This document shows, one piece after another, positions 12,412-23,722 of a stretch of DNA of 64,000 bases (the first letter of the stretch is position 1; every line of letters starts with the position of its first letter). A program made the translations under genes and the position numbers. The DNA is from Magnaporthiopsis rhizophila (taxonomy: Eukaryota > Ascomycota > Sordariomycetes > Magnaporthales > Magnaporthaceae), in contig PYSS01000070.1 of assembly GCA_003049465.1 (NCBI GenBank), forward strand, positions 143,804-207,803. Direction: 5' to 3'. The notes under the pieces are model-generated. The model did no database searches. It was not told where the DNA came from and saw only the letters and a list, made by a program, of their open reading frames with translations.

Positions 12412-12778
12412 GCAGTGGTGGCCACTTCGTTGCTCGGATAATCACGCAACGAATGACCTCTGCCTCGTTTAATCCTAAGAGAAGGGGATGGATGGTCTTG
12501 TTATCGATCGACTGTACATGGTGCTACCCCTGATTTTGAGCATATCCGTTGGTATTTAGTCGGTTTCCTTTCGTTTCCCCCTTGGCGAATCCTGCCCTTT
12601 GCATATAACAAAAGCGTATTTTCCAACATACGCATGCCCCCGTCCTTTTTACACGCACCGTTGGGACGAAGCAGGGAATTGGGGGACGGTGCTACATTTT
12701 GTGGGAATATATATCCTTGTCCCAAACTCGGGTTTTAGAGCCTCAGGCGGCTACATGTACGGGATGGCGCAATAGTGC

Positions 12779-12832
<54 letters not shown>

Positions 12833-12849
12833 GTTTTTTTTTTTTTTTT

Positions 12850-12883
<34 letters not shown>

Positions 12884-13635
12884 TTTGTTGGTCTGGTTGC
12901 TTTCTGTTGCTTGGCTTTCGCTATCATTTTGCTACCGAATCCTCTGATCTACGCACTTGCTTTGGTCCGGCGTCAGGTTTGCAGTCCCTAGATGGCGGAA
13001 GTAGGGGCGAGAAGAGTACGAGCTAGCTGCTTTATGGACGTGAGTTGCATGGACGATGTCCGCCTGGTGTATGGCCTATGCAATGCCTGCGTTTTTGTCT
13101 TGGCGTCTCTTGTTGGTTTATATTCTTTGGTCGATAAATGGTAATAGTCCCCAGCGTGTCCAGTGGTGTGACGCCATGCGCCTGGAAACACCACCTAGGT
13201 ACCTAGTGCCCAGGGCCCGCCATAGGACGCATGTGGAAGGAAGGCAGCAGACGGATGGGATGCAACGAGCACGAACGCCTAGATTGGAAGCCCAGGGCGG
13301 AGAATGCAGAAGGTCAGTACAAGAAAGTTAACCACAAAATAGATGAATGACTAGGTCTAATCGTCTCCATCACATCGATGCGTAGGTATGTATCCAATAC
13401 CATCCACGTCTTTATTTCTACGGCGTTGGCAACACAGCACAAGGCGAGGTGCATGGTTGCCGGAACAAAAAAGAACACATGCCTTTGTACAAAGTGAAGA
13501 TGCTTTTCGGCGGCAACGAGGGATTCCGCTCCTTTCCCCCCGTGTTCCACTTTTAATGGTCTAGGGAAGCCAGCGGACGAGTCCCACCACATATCTACAG
13601 CTTCACACCACCAAACCCTCCCTAGATTACCCACT
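12412..13635. other. Convergent intergenic region with long poly(T) tract
   Basis: 1.2 kb between the 3' ends of the LSD1-like and ATP synthase gamma genes. Holds a ~103-base T tract (12780-12882, interrupted by a few Gs) and a perfect TAGGTACCTA palindrome (13196-13205). No gene seen. Confidence 0.6.
12780..12882. repeat. Poly(T) tract
   Basis: Near-uninterrupted T run of about 103 bases with G interruptions at 12832-12833, 12850 and 12883. It is the longest homopolymer in the window. It could be the tail of an old retroposed sequence or simple slippage; length is unreliable in assembled reads. Confidence 0.9.
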
Positions 13636-15011
13636 TTACATGTCCTCGGAAGCGGTGGCACCAGTGATGATCTCGACCAGCTCACCAGTGATGACGGCTT
13701 GACGGGTCCGGTTGAAGAGAATCTGGTACTTGTTGATCATATCGCCGGCGTTCTTGGAGGCATTCTACAAAAAAGGGGCATAAAGCGTCAATATCATGGA
13801 AGGGCCGCCGGTCTCCGCTATCATGAGCAGTATTGAGAAAGGGTTCAGGGGATCTAGTGTCAAAACTCACGTCCATGGCGTTGCGACGGGCAGACTGCTC
13901 GCAGGCGTGGCCCTCAGCCAGAGCCCAGTAGAGCGAGTTGGCCAGAGCGTACTCGCGCAGGTTGGGGAGGAGCTCCTCATCGACCTCGAAGGCGGAGAAG
14001 TTGGCTGCGCATGGAGAAAAAAGATAGGTAAGCAAAAATGGGTAAGCACGAAAACGTCTGGGCGAAGAGATGGACACGGTATAGGCTTACGCGAAGCGGC
14101 AATGGCCTCCTCGGAAAAGGCCTCCACAACGGTGGGCTCGTAGCTCTGGGCGTTCAGGAACTTGTTGTAGTAGATCTTGATGCTCTTGTAGTCGCCGGGC
14201 AGCTGGACGATCTGGTCGGCGATGGCCTGGGCGTCGGCGAAGGTGGGAATGTCCTTGCCGACACCGGCGAAGCTGAGCTGGATGGCCTTTGCGTTGGTGC
14301 GGCTCAGCTGGGACTTGCACTTCTCGCCGATGATGGCGAGGTCGAAGTTGGCGCCCTCGGCGGACAGCCTGCGGACGGTGCGGGAGAGACCCGAGTGGAT
14401 GCCGCCGCACAGGCCCTTGTCGGAGCTGCAGATGACGAGCAGGTCCTTCTTGTCCTCGGCCTCGAGCGGCTTGGTCTGGGCCGAGTCGAAGACCTGGTTG
14501 GACGTCTGGCCGTACTTGCGGCTGTCGAACATGGCGCGCTGGGCGCGGTTGAGCTTGGTCGACGCAACGATCTTCATCGTCTTGGTGATCTTCTCGATGT
14601 TCTTGATCGACTTGAGGCGGCCCTCGATCTCGCGCAGCGTGGCGTAGGTCGCCGCGTTGGAGCCGCCGGCGATGGCCCTGCGTGGGGGGTTGCAATTTGC
14701 CGCATCGTCAATACCGGTCTTCTCACAGCCCTGTCTCCTCCCCTTCGCCCAGCCCGGCCCGGCCCAGCCCTACCCGACCCAATCCACCACCACTACAGAG
14801 CTCCCGCAGGGAAGCTGTGATCGCATCCCGCCACCAGCCCTCCGTTGCGTCGGCACCAGGCCGTCGCCCATTGTCACCAGCTCCCCTCCATGTCTTCCTA
14901 CTTCCGCATCGCCGAGTGCAACAGGGTGGTTGTGTTCGCCCGCTCCGAAACTTACCGAGAAGGAGCCGCAGCCGCAGCTCGCAGAGCTGGCCTGGCAGCC
15001 CTCGACAGCAT
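13636..15011 (-). CDS. ATP3: Mitochondrial F1-ATP synthase gamma subunit
   Basis: Central rotor stalk of F1Fo-ATP synthase, in the mitochondrial matrix. Exons 15011-14956, 14677-14091, 14004-13871 and 13764-13636 join to 301 residues, the normal size. Exon 1 encodes an Arg/Ala-rich amphipathic presequence (MLSRAARPALRAAAAAPS). The mature start reads ATLREIEGRLKSIKNIEKIT, followed by TMKIVASTKLNRAQ, DLLVICSSDKGLCGGIH and the C-terminal hallmark NRTRQAVITGELVEIITGA. All four junctions keep phase (introns 278, 86 and 106 nt). It is divergent from the topoisomerase gene and convergent with the LSD1-like gene. The short first exon is easy for gene finders to miss; without it the protein would lack its targeting signal. 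Confidence 0.95.
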
Positions 15012-16441
15012 CGTGGTCGTGTGAAAAAAGGGCGAAAAAAAGGGAGGGGAGCCTCTGCCGACGGTGGCTCACTTCACCGCGATTGATTTGAGCCAATTGA
15101 TCGGTTTGCGATCAATCGAGGCAGCAAGAGTGGAGAGATAAACGCCGTCAATTGCACTGGAGGTTCTTGCACCTTTTTTTCGACATCGTACCGCAGGGCC
15201 CGGTCCCGGCAAACTCCATTCCCCTCACCCAATCAGGGGGATTCGGCGGTCCCCGTCACGTGATAAAACCACTCGCCAGGACGCAAAATCTGGGGATAGG
15301 TTGTCTGTTGGTAGCCGCGTCAGCCAGATATGCATTATGATTGGCATCCCCAAATTGATTTTATTTTTCCTGCTTAAGATCCAATGCACGATTACTACCT
15401 CACATCTACGGACAAAGGATGTACTAAGGTAGATAAGTGGGAGAAAAGCAGGTAGGTAGCAGTGAACACCGACTATGGGGGCACCGATTAGCACGGGTCG
15501 CGGACCAAGACTTCCAATGTTATTTCGTCAGCGTAGGTCCCGCCTCACCACCAACCCTGGTCGCTCGAGTCTCACGCACCCTCGTCCCTCTCAGCCTATC
15601 AGGTCGCTCGCTCTCTCCCCAAAAGAGCGCGGCGCCGTCCTCCACAACCACCTGGCCCTGCAAGTCCACTCTCTGCTCCGCCAGTGTGCCACCGTGCCTC
15701 AGCTCCTTGCCGCCCATCTGCTGGGCTTATTCGTGCATTAAGTTCGCCCTGCGTTTGGCCTTTGTTAACGCTGTGGGGCTGGGTTGCCCAGAGGCCTAGA
15801 GCCAGCCACAAGTGCCCGAAAGACGAGCACGCACGCCCATATGGGTCCTGCAGCGACGCGTGAGGCAGGAAATCCCCCCCAAGTCAGCCAAAAAGTTACT
15901 GACTGCATTGCATCCATTCCAATGAGACTTCCCTCCCGCCCTGCCGGGGAACACGGTACTTCCTGGTCCGCATGCTCGTCTTGTTCTTTTCCTCCTCCAT
16001 TAATTTTACCCACTCTCGTTCTCAAATAGATTTCGTCCTGCTCTGAGATTCCTTTCACCTTCATAAACTCAAGCGTTGTTGCGTATTCGCCTCTTCTTTC
16101 TTCGGTTATTCACAAATTTTTTTAGCCTTGCTTATTTTTTTTCTTTCTTGCTCGCCGGCTCCGCTGACCCTTGGCCTTGACGATACCTTCCTTGTCTTTT
16201 CGTCTCTACCTAGCCTGCCTTGAAATACCCACTCACGGCAAACTCTTCCCTGGACCGACGCCTGTGCTCCCCAAGCAGCGGACTTTTTTTTTTTTTTTTC
16301 TTTTTTTTTTCCTCCGCGTTTTCCTGCCGCCAGCCGTCGGGATTCGTCCTGTGCATCGCCGTCACCCATCTCGCATCGATCGCGTTTTCGCTTCGCATCA
16401 CCTTCTTTTTGCCCACGTTCAACCCACCCTCTCTCTTCGCC
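15012..16441. other. Shared divergent promoter region of ATP3 and topoisomerase I
   Basis: 1.43 kb between divergent starts. It has CCAAT-type boxes (15093-15097, 15229-15235) and strongly pyrimidine-rich DNA towards the TOP1 start (16080-16320, including T runs at about 16284-16310). No supportable coding sequence. Confidence 0.6.
15229..15235. promoter_or_regulatory. Possible CCAAT box (HAP/CBC site)
   Basis: CCAATCA, about 220 bp upstream of the ATP synthase gamma start; a second CCAAT lies at 15093. The fungal CCAAT-binding complex commonly acts on respiratory genes, so a role is plausible. It is only a short motif match. Confidence 0.3.
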
Positions 16442-19400
16442 ATGTCGACCGAAAGCTCCGACGATGACATGCCCTTGTCACGTTCAAATGGCCATGGTGA
16501 GTCGTGTCTCTTGTTCGCCTCGGGTTGCCTCGTGTGCGCCAGAGCCCTGTCAGACGGACGCCTTGCGCCTGCCCTGCCTAGCTGCCTTAACACCGACGTG
16601 TCATAATTCACTTTTTCCGCGCCCTGCTCTCGGCGCAGCGCACCCTTCCACGGCCCAGCAACCCTCCGAGACTAACCAGCTTTCTTTACCAGTGTCCGCG
16701 GCTCGAATTAGCAAGGCAGAGGATAGCGAGATGGACAAGACCTTTGTTAAGGGAAAGGTTGCCCCAGTCTCGATCCGCAACGGACCAGTCACCGACGATC
16801 CTATGGACGTCGATGGCCAAACGAACGGCGCATCGAAGCGGAAGTCGCGATCCTCGCTGGGCAACAAGCCAGTTAACTACAAGGATGCCTCGGACGATAG
16901 CGACGACGGCGCACCCTTGGTATGCTCGCCTTTGACGGGCTTGTGCTGGAGCAGCCAGCCGGTATTACACTCGAGGACATTTCGCTGACCTAATGTTCAC
17001 TCTGTGTTCAGGCCAAGCGTCAAAAGGCGAACCATCGTGCGGCAGATAGCGATGATGACGATGTGCCTCTAAGTAAGAGGGCCAAATTGCCTCCATCCAT
17101 CTACGAAACCCGTCTTCCCGACGACTCCAACTCCGACGACGATGAGCCCTTGAACCTGAAGATGGCCAAGAAGAAGGCTGCCATCGAGAAGAAGGCCAGC
17201 AGTGAGGCCAAGGCCATCCGTGCCAACGAGGCCAAGTCCAGGAGAATGAGCGTCAAGAAGGAGCAGGAGGATGATTCCGATGACGAACCGTTAGCCAAGG
17301 CCAAGGCCAAACCAGCTGCGAAACGCCAATCCAACGGAACCTCGTCCGCCAAAAAGACGAACGGTGTCAAAAAGGCCGATTCGGACTCGGACGAGCCTCT
17401 CTCCAAGGCGAAGAAGCCAGCAGCTAAAGGCAAAGCGATTCACGCAAAATCCACCGCTGCATCCAAGAAGGTTACGCCAGCGAAGAAGGGCTCGTCAGTC
17501 AAGAAGGAGGCTAAGCAGGAGAGCGAGGAGGCTGAGGGCGGAGATGAAGAGGAAGAGGAGTATCGCTGGTGGGACGCCCCAAAGAAGGAGGACGACAGCA
17601 TCAAGTGGACGAACCTCGAGCACAACGGCGTCATGTTTCCACCTCCGTACGAGCCGCTGCCCAAGAACGTCAAGCTTCTCTACGACTCAGTCCCGCTTGA
17701 GCTTCACGTGGAGGCCGAGGAAGTGGCTACATTCTACGGATCCATGCTGAATTCCGAGGTCAACACAAAGAATCCGACATTCAACAAGAACTTCTTCAAT
17801 GGCTTCAAGGAGAAACTCAAGCAGACCGGGGGCGCCAAGGACAAAAAGGGCAACAAGGTCGACGTCAAGGAATTCGAAAAGCTGGACTTCCAACCCATCT
17901 TCGCTCATTACCAGGCCATGAGCGAGGCCAAGAAGGCCAGGTCCAAGGAGGAGAAGAAGTTGGACAAGGAGGAGCGTGACAAGCTGGAGGAGCCCTTCAA
18001 GTTCTGCAAGTGGGACGGCCGGAAAGAGAAGGTTGGCAACTTCCGTGTTGAGCCTCCCGGGCTGTTCCGTGGCCGTGGCGAGCACCCCAAGACGGGCACC
18101 ATCAAGGAGCGCGTCATGCCGGAGCAGGTCACCATCAACATCGGCAAGGGCGCCCCGGTGCCCGCAGCGCCTCCCGGCCACAAGTGGAAGGCGGTCCAGC
18201 ATGACAACAAGGCAACGTGGCTCGCCATGTGGCAGGAGAATGTAAACGGAAACTACAAGTACGTCATGCTCGCCGCGAACAGCGCCGTCAAGGGCCAGGC
18301 CGACTTCAAGAAGTTCGAGAAGGCCAGGGAGCTCAAGAAGCACATTGACAAGATCCGCCGCGACTATACCAAGGACCTGCGGAGTGAGGTCATGGCAGAT
18401 CGCCAGCGGGCCACAGCCATGTACTTCATCGACAAGCTCGCGCTGAGAGCCGGAAACGAGAAGGACACGGAGAACGAGGCCGAGACCGTCGGCTGCTGCT
18501 CTCTCAAGTTCGAGAACGTCACGCTCGTGCCGCCCAACACTGTCTATCTTGACTTCTTGGGTAAAGACAGCATTCGCTTTGAGCAGGAGGTCGAGGTCGA
18601 GCCTCAGGTCTTCAAGAATTTGAAGATGTTCAAGAAGCCTCCGAAGGAAGAGGGAGATGACATTTTTGACAGGCTGAACGTAAGAAACACACTGACACTA
18701 GAGGTCTGTCAATTTGTGACCTCGGTTGCTGACACAATTGCATCTAGACGTCCCAACTCAACAAGCATCTGTCGAGCTACATGACGGGTCTGACTGCCAA
18801 GGTCTTCCGTACCTACAACGCCTCGTACACCATGTCAACTCTTCTGCAGGAGCTGGACGGCCCCAAGATCGCCAAGATGACCGACGCTGAGAAGCTCAAG
18901 GCGTACAACGACTGCAACCGCAGGGTCGCCATCCTGTGTAACCACAAGCGCTCAGCACCCACGTCACACGGGGCGCAGATGGAGAAGCTCGGCGACAGGA
19001 TCAAGGGCCAGAAGTACCAGAAATGGCGCACCAAGATGATGATACTTGATCTTGATCCTAAGCAGAAGAAGAAGAAGGGTGCCGACTTCTTCCAGCGAGA
19101 GGAAGAGCTGACGGACGAGTGGGTCAAGTCGCACCAGCAGTTCCTCGTCGAGGAGAAGAAGACGGCCATCACCAAGAAGTTCGAGAGGGACAACGAGAAG
19201 CTCGTCAAGGAGGGCGGCAAGAAGATGCCCGACAAGGAGCTCAAAGAGCGCCTTAAGGTGGCATCGGAGCTCGAGGCCAAGTTCAAGAAGGAGAACAAGA
19301 CCCACAAGGTCGAGGCCGAGGGCCGCGGCATCACGGTCGAAAAGCTCGAGGCAAACATTGAGAAGATCGAGGAACGTATACGGAACCTCGAGATCCAGGC

Positions 19401-19692
19401 AGCTGACCGTGACGGCAACAAAGAAGTTGCGCTGGGCACGTCCAAGATCGTGAGTATTTCCTTTTTGCAGATGTGATTCTCACTGCCATGTGCGCCCCTT
19501 GGCGCTATGCGAATCCATTGCATCAGAAAATGGCTAACATGCATGGCACAGAACTACATCGATCCCCGCCTCACTGTGGTCTTTTGCAACAAGGCCAAGG
19601 TCGGCATCGAGAAGTTCTTCTCCAAGACCCTGAGAGACAAGTTCAACTGGGCCATCCAGTCGGTTGGAGACGATGCCGAGTGGGAATTCTAG
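16442..19692 (+). CDS. TOP1: DNA topoisomerase I (type IB)
   Basis: Nuclear enzyme that relaxes supercoils through a 3'-phosphotyrosyl intermediate. Exons 16442-16496, 16639-16919, 17012-18679, 18748-19449 and 19552-19692 give 948 residues. About the first 270 residues form a charged, disordered tail with six copies of an acidic stretch followed by PL and a basic residue. The core follows: WTNLEHNGVMFPPPYEPLP, KFCKWDGRKEKVGNFRVEPPGLFRGRGEHPK, YVMLAANSAVKGQ, VGCCSLKFENV, VFRTYNASYTM and a coiled-coil linker. The catalytic Tyr lies in SKI-NYIDPRLTVVF at about 904, only two codons into the last exon. All junctions are in phase. The start is the first Met, followed directly by an acidic repeat. 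Confidence 0.95.
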
Positions 19693-20429
19693 TCGCCATA
19701 GATTCACCGTTCTCGACTAATCACGATGGTCTCTCCGCCTTGACCGCGTGGTCGAATCAAAATCTGTATTTTGTATACCACCTTTTACCACCTTAGACGG
19801 CAAAACCCCAAGATCTCTACGCATTTCTGCGCATGCATATTCACATTTCTTCTATTTTTTGAGGCACGGACGGACAGCCCTCCTGATTGGCTGTCTGGGA
19901 ATGTTCATCCCGCTGGCTGCTTCATACATGGTTCTTTTTGCAACTTGGCGCTGGGAATTTCTTTTTTTTCGGCATGGCTGTTGGAAGAGGAATCGAGGAG
20001 GGGTCAAAAGGTTGGCGGTTGTCTGTGATTGGACATGAGCCACGATTCCATACGCACCAGTTCCCTCGAGAGAGGAGCTTAGTGGCCCATTTATCAGATG
20101 GGCTGCCATGGCGTAACCGACGAACTCCCGACTTTGCTGCTTTATTTGAACATAGATCCGAGGGGATGACTTTAGATGAGAAATGGAATCACTCTACAAT
20201 CACTCTGATCGTTGGAGGAGCGTGGCTATGTCTGTTACTAACCGTCCGTCATCCTGCTCTGGAGGATCCTCGGACGCTCTCGTTCCCACATACGGTATGT
20301 CTCAAGGGATGGCTAACCCGGCCATGGAATTTTGCTCCAAAGCTTGAACTAAATACCTATCTACCTACGTATCCAAAAGCATGACTTGAATGCACAAACC
20401 AGGAATGTGCCCCATAGCACAGCACATAT
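19693..20429. other. Intergenic DNA downstream of topoisomerase I
   Basis: About 0.74 kb of 3' flank before the MITE. No gene or structured RNA seen; short T-rich runs only. Confidence 0.5.
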
Positions 20430-20430
20430 A

Positions 20431-20936
20431 CAGTGGGTAGCCAAAATAAACGCAAATTTTCGAAAAAAAAAAAAAAACGCCATTTCACAGCCAAACTACG
20501 GTTTTCGACAACAAATAACAATTTAACAAAAAATGGGAAAAATATAACCAAATGTCAAAATAATAGCTAGAGCTTAGGAGATTTCGTATTAGTATCTTTT
20601 TACTAACTATTTCGCCAGCTGTGTGGGCTATTTCCGTTTGAAATATTTTTTCTTTTCGAAATTGTTAGTCGCCACGCCCTGCAAGTGCCTTGTAAGTGCC
20701 CTACGGCCTCGTTCAAAAAAAACGCAAACGGGAAATTGTGGACAACTTAATAGCATATGAATTTGCAAATATAAAACTAAGTTCTTATATTGTTCTAACT
20801 TATTGAAATCTTTTCCTTTTTCTTTTTTGTTTGTCCGATTTTTTACTGATTTTTTATTCCAGGTGGAAAATCGCTGATTTGGCTGCCAACAGACGAAAAT
20901 TTTGGAAAAATTTGCGTTTATTTTGGTTAGGAACTG
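20431..20936. mobile_element. MITE-like Tc1/mariner-type nonautonomous element (506 bp)
   Basis: AT-rich 506-bp block with terminal inverted repeats. Left end begins CAGTGGGTAGCCAAAATAAA; the right end, read inwards on the other strand, begins CAGTTCCTAACCAAAATAAA. The outer 30 positions match at 26, including an unbroken 20-base core. It is flanked on both sides by TA (20429-20430 and 20937-20938), the target duplication made by Tc1/mariner transposases, and CAGT termini are typical of that superfamily. It carries no transposase ORF, so it would need an enzyme from elsewhere. Its base composition is far more AT-rich than its neighbours, which may reflect RIP or the element itself. Confidence 0.8.
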
Positions 20937-20938
20937 TA

Positions 20939-21145
20939 TGCAAACAATAGAGGCACCCATGCCAATGCGCCTCCATTGTGAAACCCGATATTGAAACATG
21001 AGCCAAATGTGCTCACAAGCAGGCGCTGTTTGCCTCCCATAGACCGAACGCCGGATATTATGCGATGATGAAAATAAAACCGGTTTAAGGAGAGGTAAAG
21101 TACGGAAAATGTCGACCGTTGGGAACTAAAATAAACAGCCAAACC
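20939..21145. other. Short flank between MITE and Crh gene 3' end
   Basis: About 200 bp, no feature recognised. Confidence 0.4.
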
Positions 21146-22424
21146 TCACCGCCTGATGCCGACAAAGATCAGGCCCAGGATGAGCGGTCCAAAAATGAGA
21201 GCGAGATGAGGAGGACCTGGAAGGGTGGCGCAGGGAGATCTAGTTAGTTTCATACCAAGGTTACTAGGTTCATGTACTGTGGTGGTGGAGCGAGGACAAT
21301 GTGGTCGTGGTGGGGGATTAAACGTACGAATCAGGGCGCCAGCGGCCGGGATGAGCTTGCCATCGGACCGGATCCTCCAGCCCTCAGGCACGGGATACGG
21401 GGACGGGTAGGCCGAGGGCTTGGCGGCTGCGGGGCCGCCGATGCCGGCGGGGACCGAGGGCGACAGCGAGGTGGCGGCGGCGGCGGTCGCCGTGACGGTG
21501 ATGCTCCCCGCCCTGTCCTTGTTGCCGTTGACGGCTCCGCCGACGGCCTCGATGCTCTGCCAGGTGCCGCTCGTGTCCTTGTACCGGTACTGCTTCCCCG
21601 AGGAGTAGTCGGCCACGATGATGGACTTGACCACCATCGAGAAGGGCCCTTTACTGTAGTCGGTCGGGCCCCGGGCCCACTCGACGGTGCCGGGCGGGTT
21701 AGAAGGGTCGCCGCCGGACCAGGCGCCGAACTTGACCTGCATGGGCGTCTGCGGGTACTGGCCCGGCTCGGCGTCGGCGTACTTGAGGGTGCGGACGGCG
21801 GTGCCGTCGATGGACCAGACGATGCGGTCCTGGGTCCAGTCGACGGCGTAGGTGACGAAGCGGTCCTGGTTGCCCGGGTTCTTGTGGAACTGGCCGCGGT
21901 TGTACGACGTCGTCAGGCCCTTGCCGAAGTAGTTGGACTGCACCTCGGACCCGTCGGCGCCCAGCCACTCGAGGTCGATCTCGTCAAGCGCGTCCGATTG
22001 CAGCACCAGCGTGCTGACGATGCCCTTGCCCGGCGCCGCCTTCATCGTCACCTCGACGTGCCCGAACATGATGTAGAAGACGCTGATGAGCTGGGGCGCG
22101 TCGCCGCCGCGCGACACGGTGAAGGACACGCCGTCCTTGCCGTACGATGGCGCCGCCCCGCCCCCGCTCGGCCGGAACGCGTCGACGGCGCCCTTTGTGA
22201 AGTCGACGTTGACCGTCATTGCCAGCGCCGTGTTGGCAGGGCAGGTTGCTGTGGTGAGGTGAGAGCCCTTGTTAGCTCCCGCTTGTCTGTTCTTCCCTCT
22301 TTGGGAAGAGGCAGCACTTACTTGCGTGTAGGGGATTGCATGCAGACCAAGTCTGAGACAGCGCCAGTCCGCTGAGCGCCACCACACCGAGGGCGGCCGC
22401 CCTTAACCTCGTTGCGAAGTGCAT
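21146..22424 (-). CDS. GH16 cell-wall transglycosylase of the Crh family
   Basis: Secreted enzyme expected to link chitin to beta-glucan in the cell wall. Exons 22424-22322, 22248-21328 and 21216-21146 give 364 residues. Residues 1-24 form a signal peptide (LRAAALGVVALSGLALS), then the conserved Cys-containing CNPLHATTCPANTAL. The catalytic motif DEIDLEW is at 123-129 (nucleophile Glu124, acid/base Glu128), followed by QSNYFGKG and W-rich strands (VDWTQDRIVWSIDG). The C-terminal part is Ala/Ser/Pro-rich and ends with a hydrophobic stretch plus RR, so it may be a GPI signal or a membrane anchor. Intron 2 (111 nt) is in frame and has a CTAAC branch-like site; retaining it would add 37 residues. 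Confidence 0.92.
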
Positions 22425-23722
22425 TTGTGAACTTATTGTGTGTGTGTGTGTGTGTGTGTGTGGTGAGGCAAGTAGGGAAACGAAAATGGGATCTCGCGTC
22501 CCTTCTATAGCGCCTTGCGTCCGACGACGCCGCCGCCCGCGCCTCCCCTTGCCCCTCGCTTCCGAAAGTTACACGGCCTCACGGGATGGGAGGTTCGGTG
22601 GTGTAATGTTCGATGTGATCCAATGCGTCTACCCGAGGGGACTCGACGGGAAAAACGAACGGATTGTATCACGAGATAAGCCGTCTCGATCGAGAAACGG
22701 GTATGCAGCAACGATTATTTCGAGGGGTGAGTATCGAGAACGGGTAAAGCTACATTCGGAAGCCCTTGTAGAGAAGGAGTGTTCCGTCTGGGTCCTTTTT
22801 AAGACAATGCATCCACTACTGCGCATCCCAACCACCCCGGCAAGAAAAAAGAAATGGGCGCTTGTCGTCGTCATCCCGCGTTGTCAGATATGCCCATGCC
22901 CAGACCCAGGCTACAAAACCAAGAAAACCAAGGACTTGGGCGGCAGCGATTGGGTTTCTTTCGCGGTGGCTGGGGCTGGCTCGTTGGGCGGGAAACGGCG
23001 GTGGATTATGGCAGGGGTGGGGACCAAAATGGATCTGCTTCCAGTTGAGCGATCCTATTGGCCTTTGTCCCTGTGGCTGATGCAATCGCCGCCAGGGGTA
23101 TTCGGTGGCTGGGAGTCCCAAATGCAGGGCCCCCTCGCACTCGGCTCATCCCGCTCGGTGTGCTGGCATCTTCACAAAGCGGTCGACGCGGTTGACGTCT
23201 GCCGGGTGACGTATCGAGCGGCGGTAAGGGTCCAGGCGACAATGAAATAAAAGGCCGCTGGGGGCCCGCCCAGGCCTGCGGTTTCTGAATGGACAGTCTG
23301 TGGGAAAAGATATGGCTCGAGATGCAGATATTTACGTGTCTGTGTCTGTCTCCTTTACGACGGAACAGCTTTCCGAGGTCTCGCTCCCTCCCCTTTTTAC
23401 CTAATAGTTAGCCCTGTCGGGAGGGGATGCTGGCAAGATGCTGTCACGGGGACGGTTGGCGGTCCAGCATGCTTTCCGATCTGTGCGGGCTAATGGCGGC
23501 TATTTGCGGCACTGTTATACAAGTGACACAAAGGGCGCGACCGCCGCCCGATCCCGGATAACAGCTGCTTGGACTGAAGCGCCCTATTAAACGTCAACAT
23601 GGCCAAGCATCAACTACGCCGCCTCTTTTCACACAAACCGCCCTGAACACATAAGAGACAGACATTAATTACACTCATACTTAAACCTAAAACCCCTTGG
23701 TTATAGGAGGAGCTGTGCACTC
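22425..23722. other. Divergent intergenic region, Crh and aminotransferase
   Basis: 1.3 kb holding both promoters. A (TG)13 microsatellite lies at 22437-22462, only 13 bp from the Crh start. An open frame at 22438-23250 begins in that repeat and has no recognisable domain. No other gene seen. Confidence 0.55.
22437..22462. repeat. (TG)13 dinucleotide repeat in Crh 5' leader
   Basis: Perfect TG repeat; read in the Crh sense it is (CA)13 ending 13 nt before the start codon, so it probably lies in the 5' UTR. Confidence 0.9.

Noticed and set aside
12699..12947. Poly-Phe open frame over the poly(T) tract
   Set aside because: Produced only by translating a T homopolymer.
17687..18343. 218-codon antisense frame over TOP1
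   Set aside because: Leu/Val-rich shadow of the well-supported TOP1 exon.
22438..23250. 270-codon open frame between the Crh and aminotransferase genes
   Set aside because: It starts in a TG repeat, has no recognisable domain or splice logic, and lies in the divergent promoter region.
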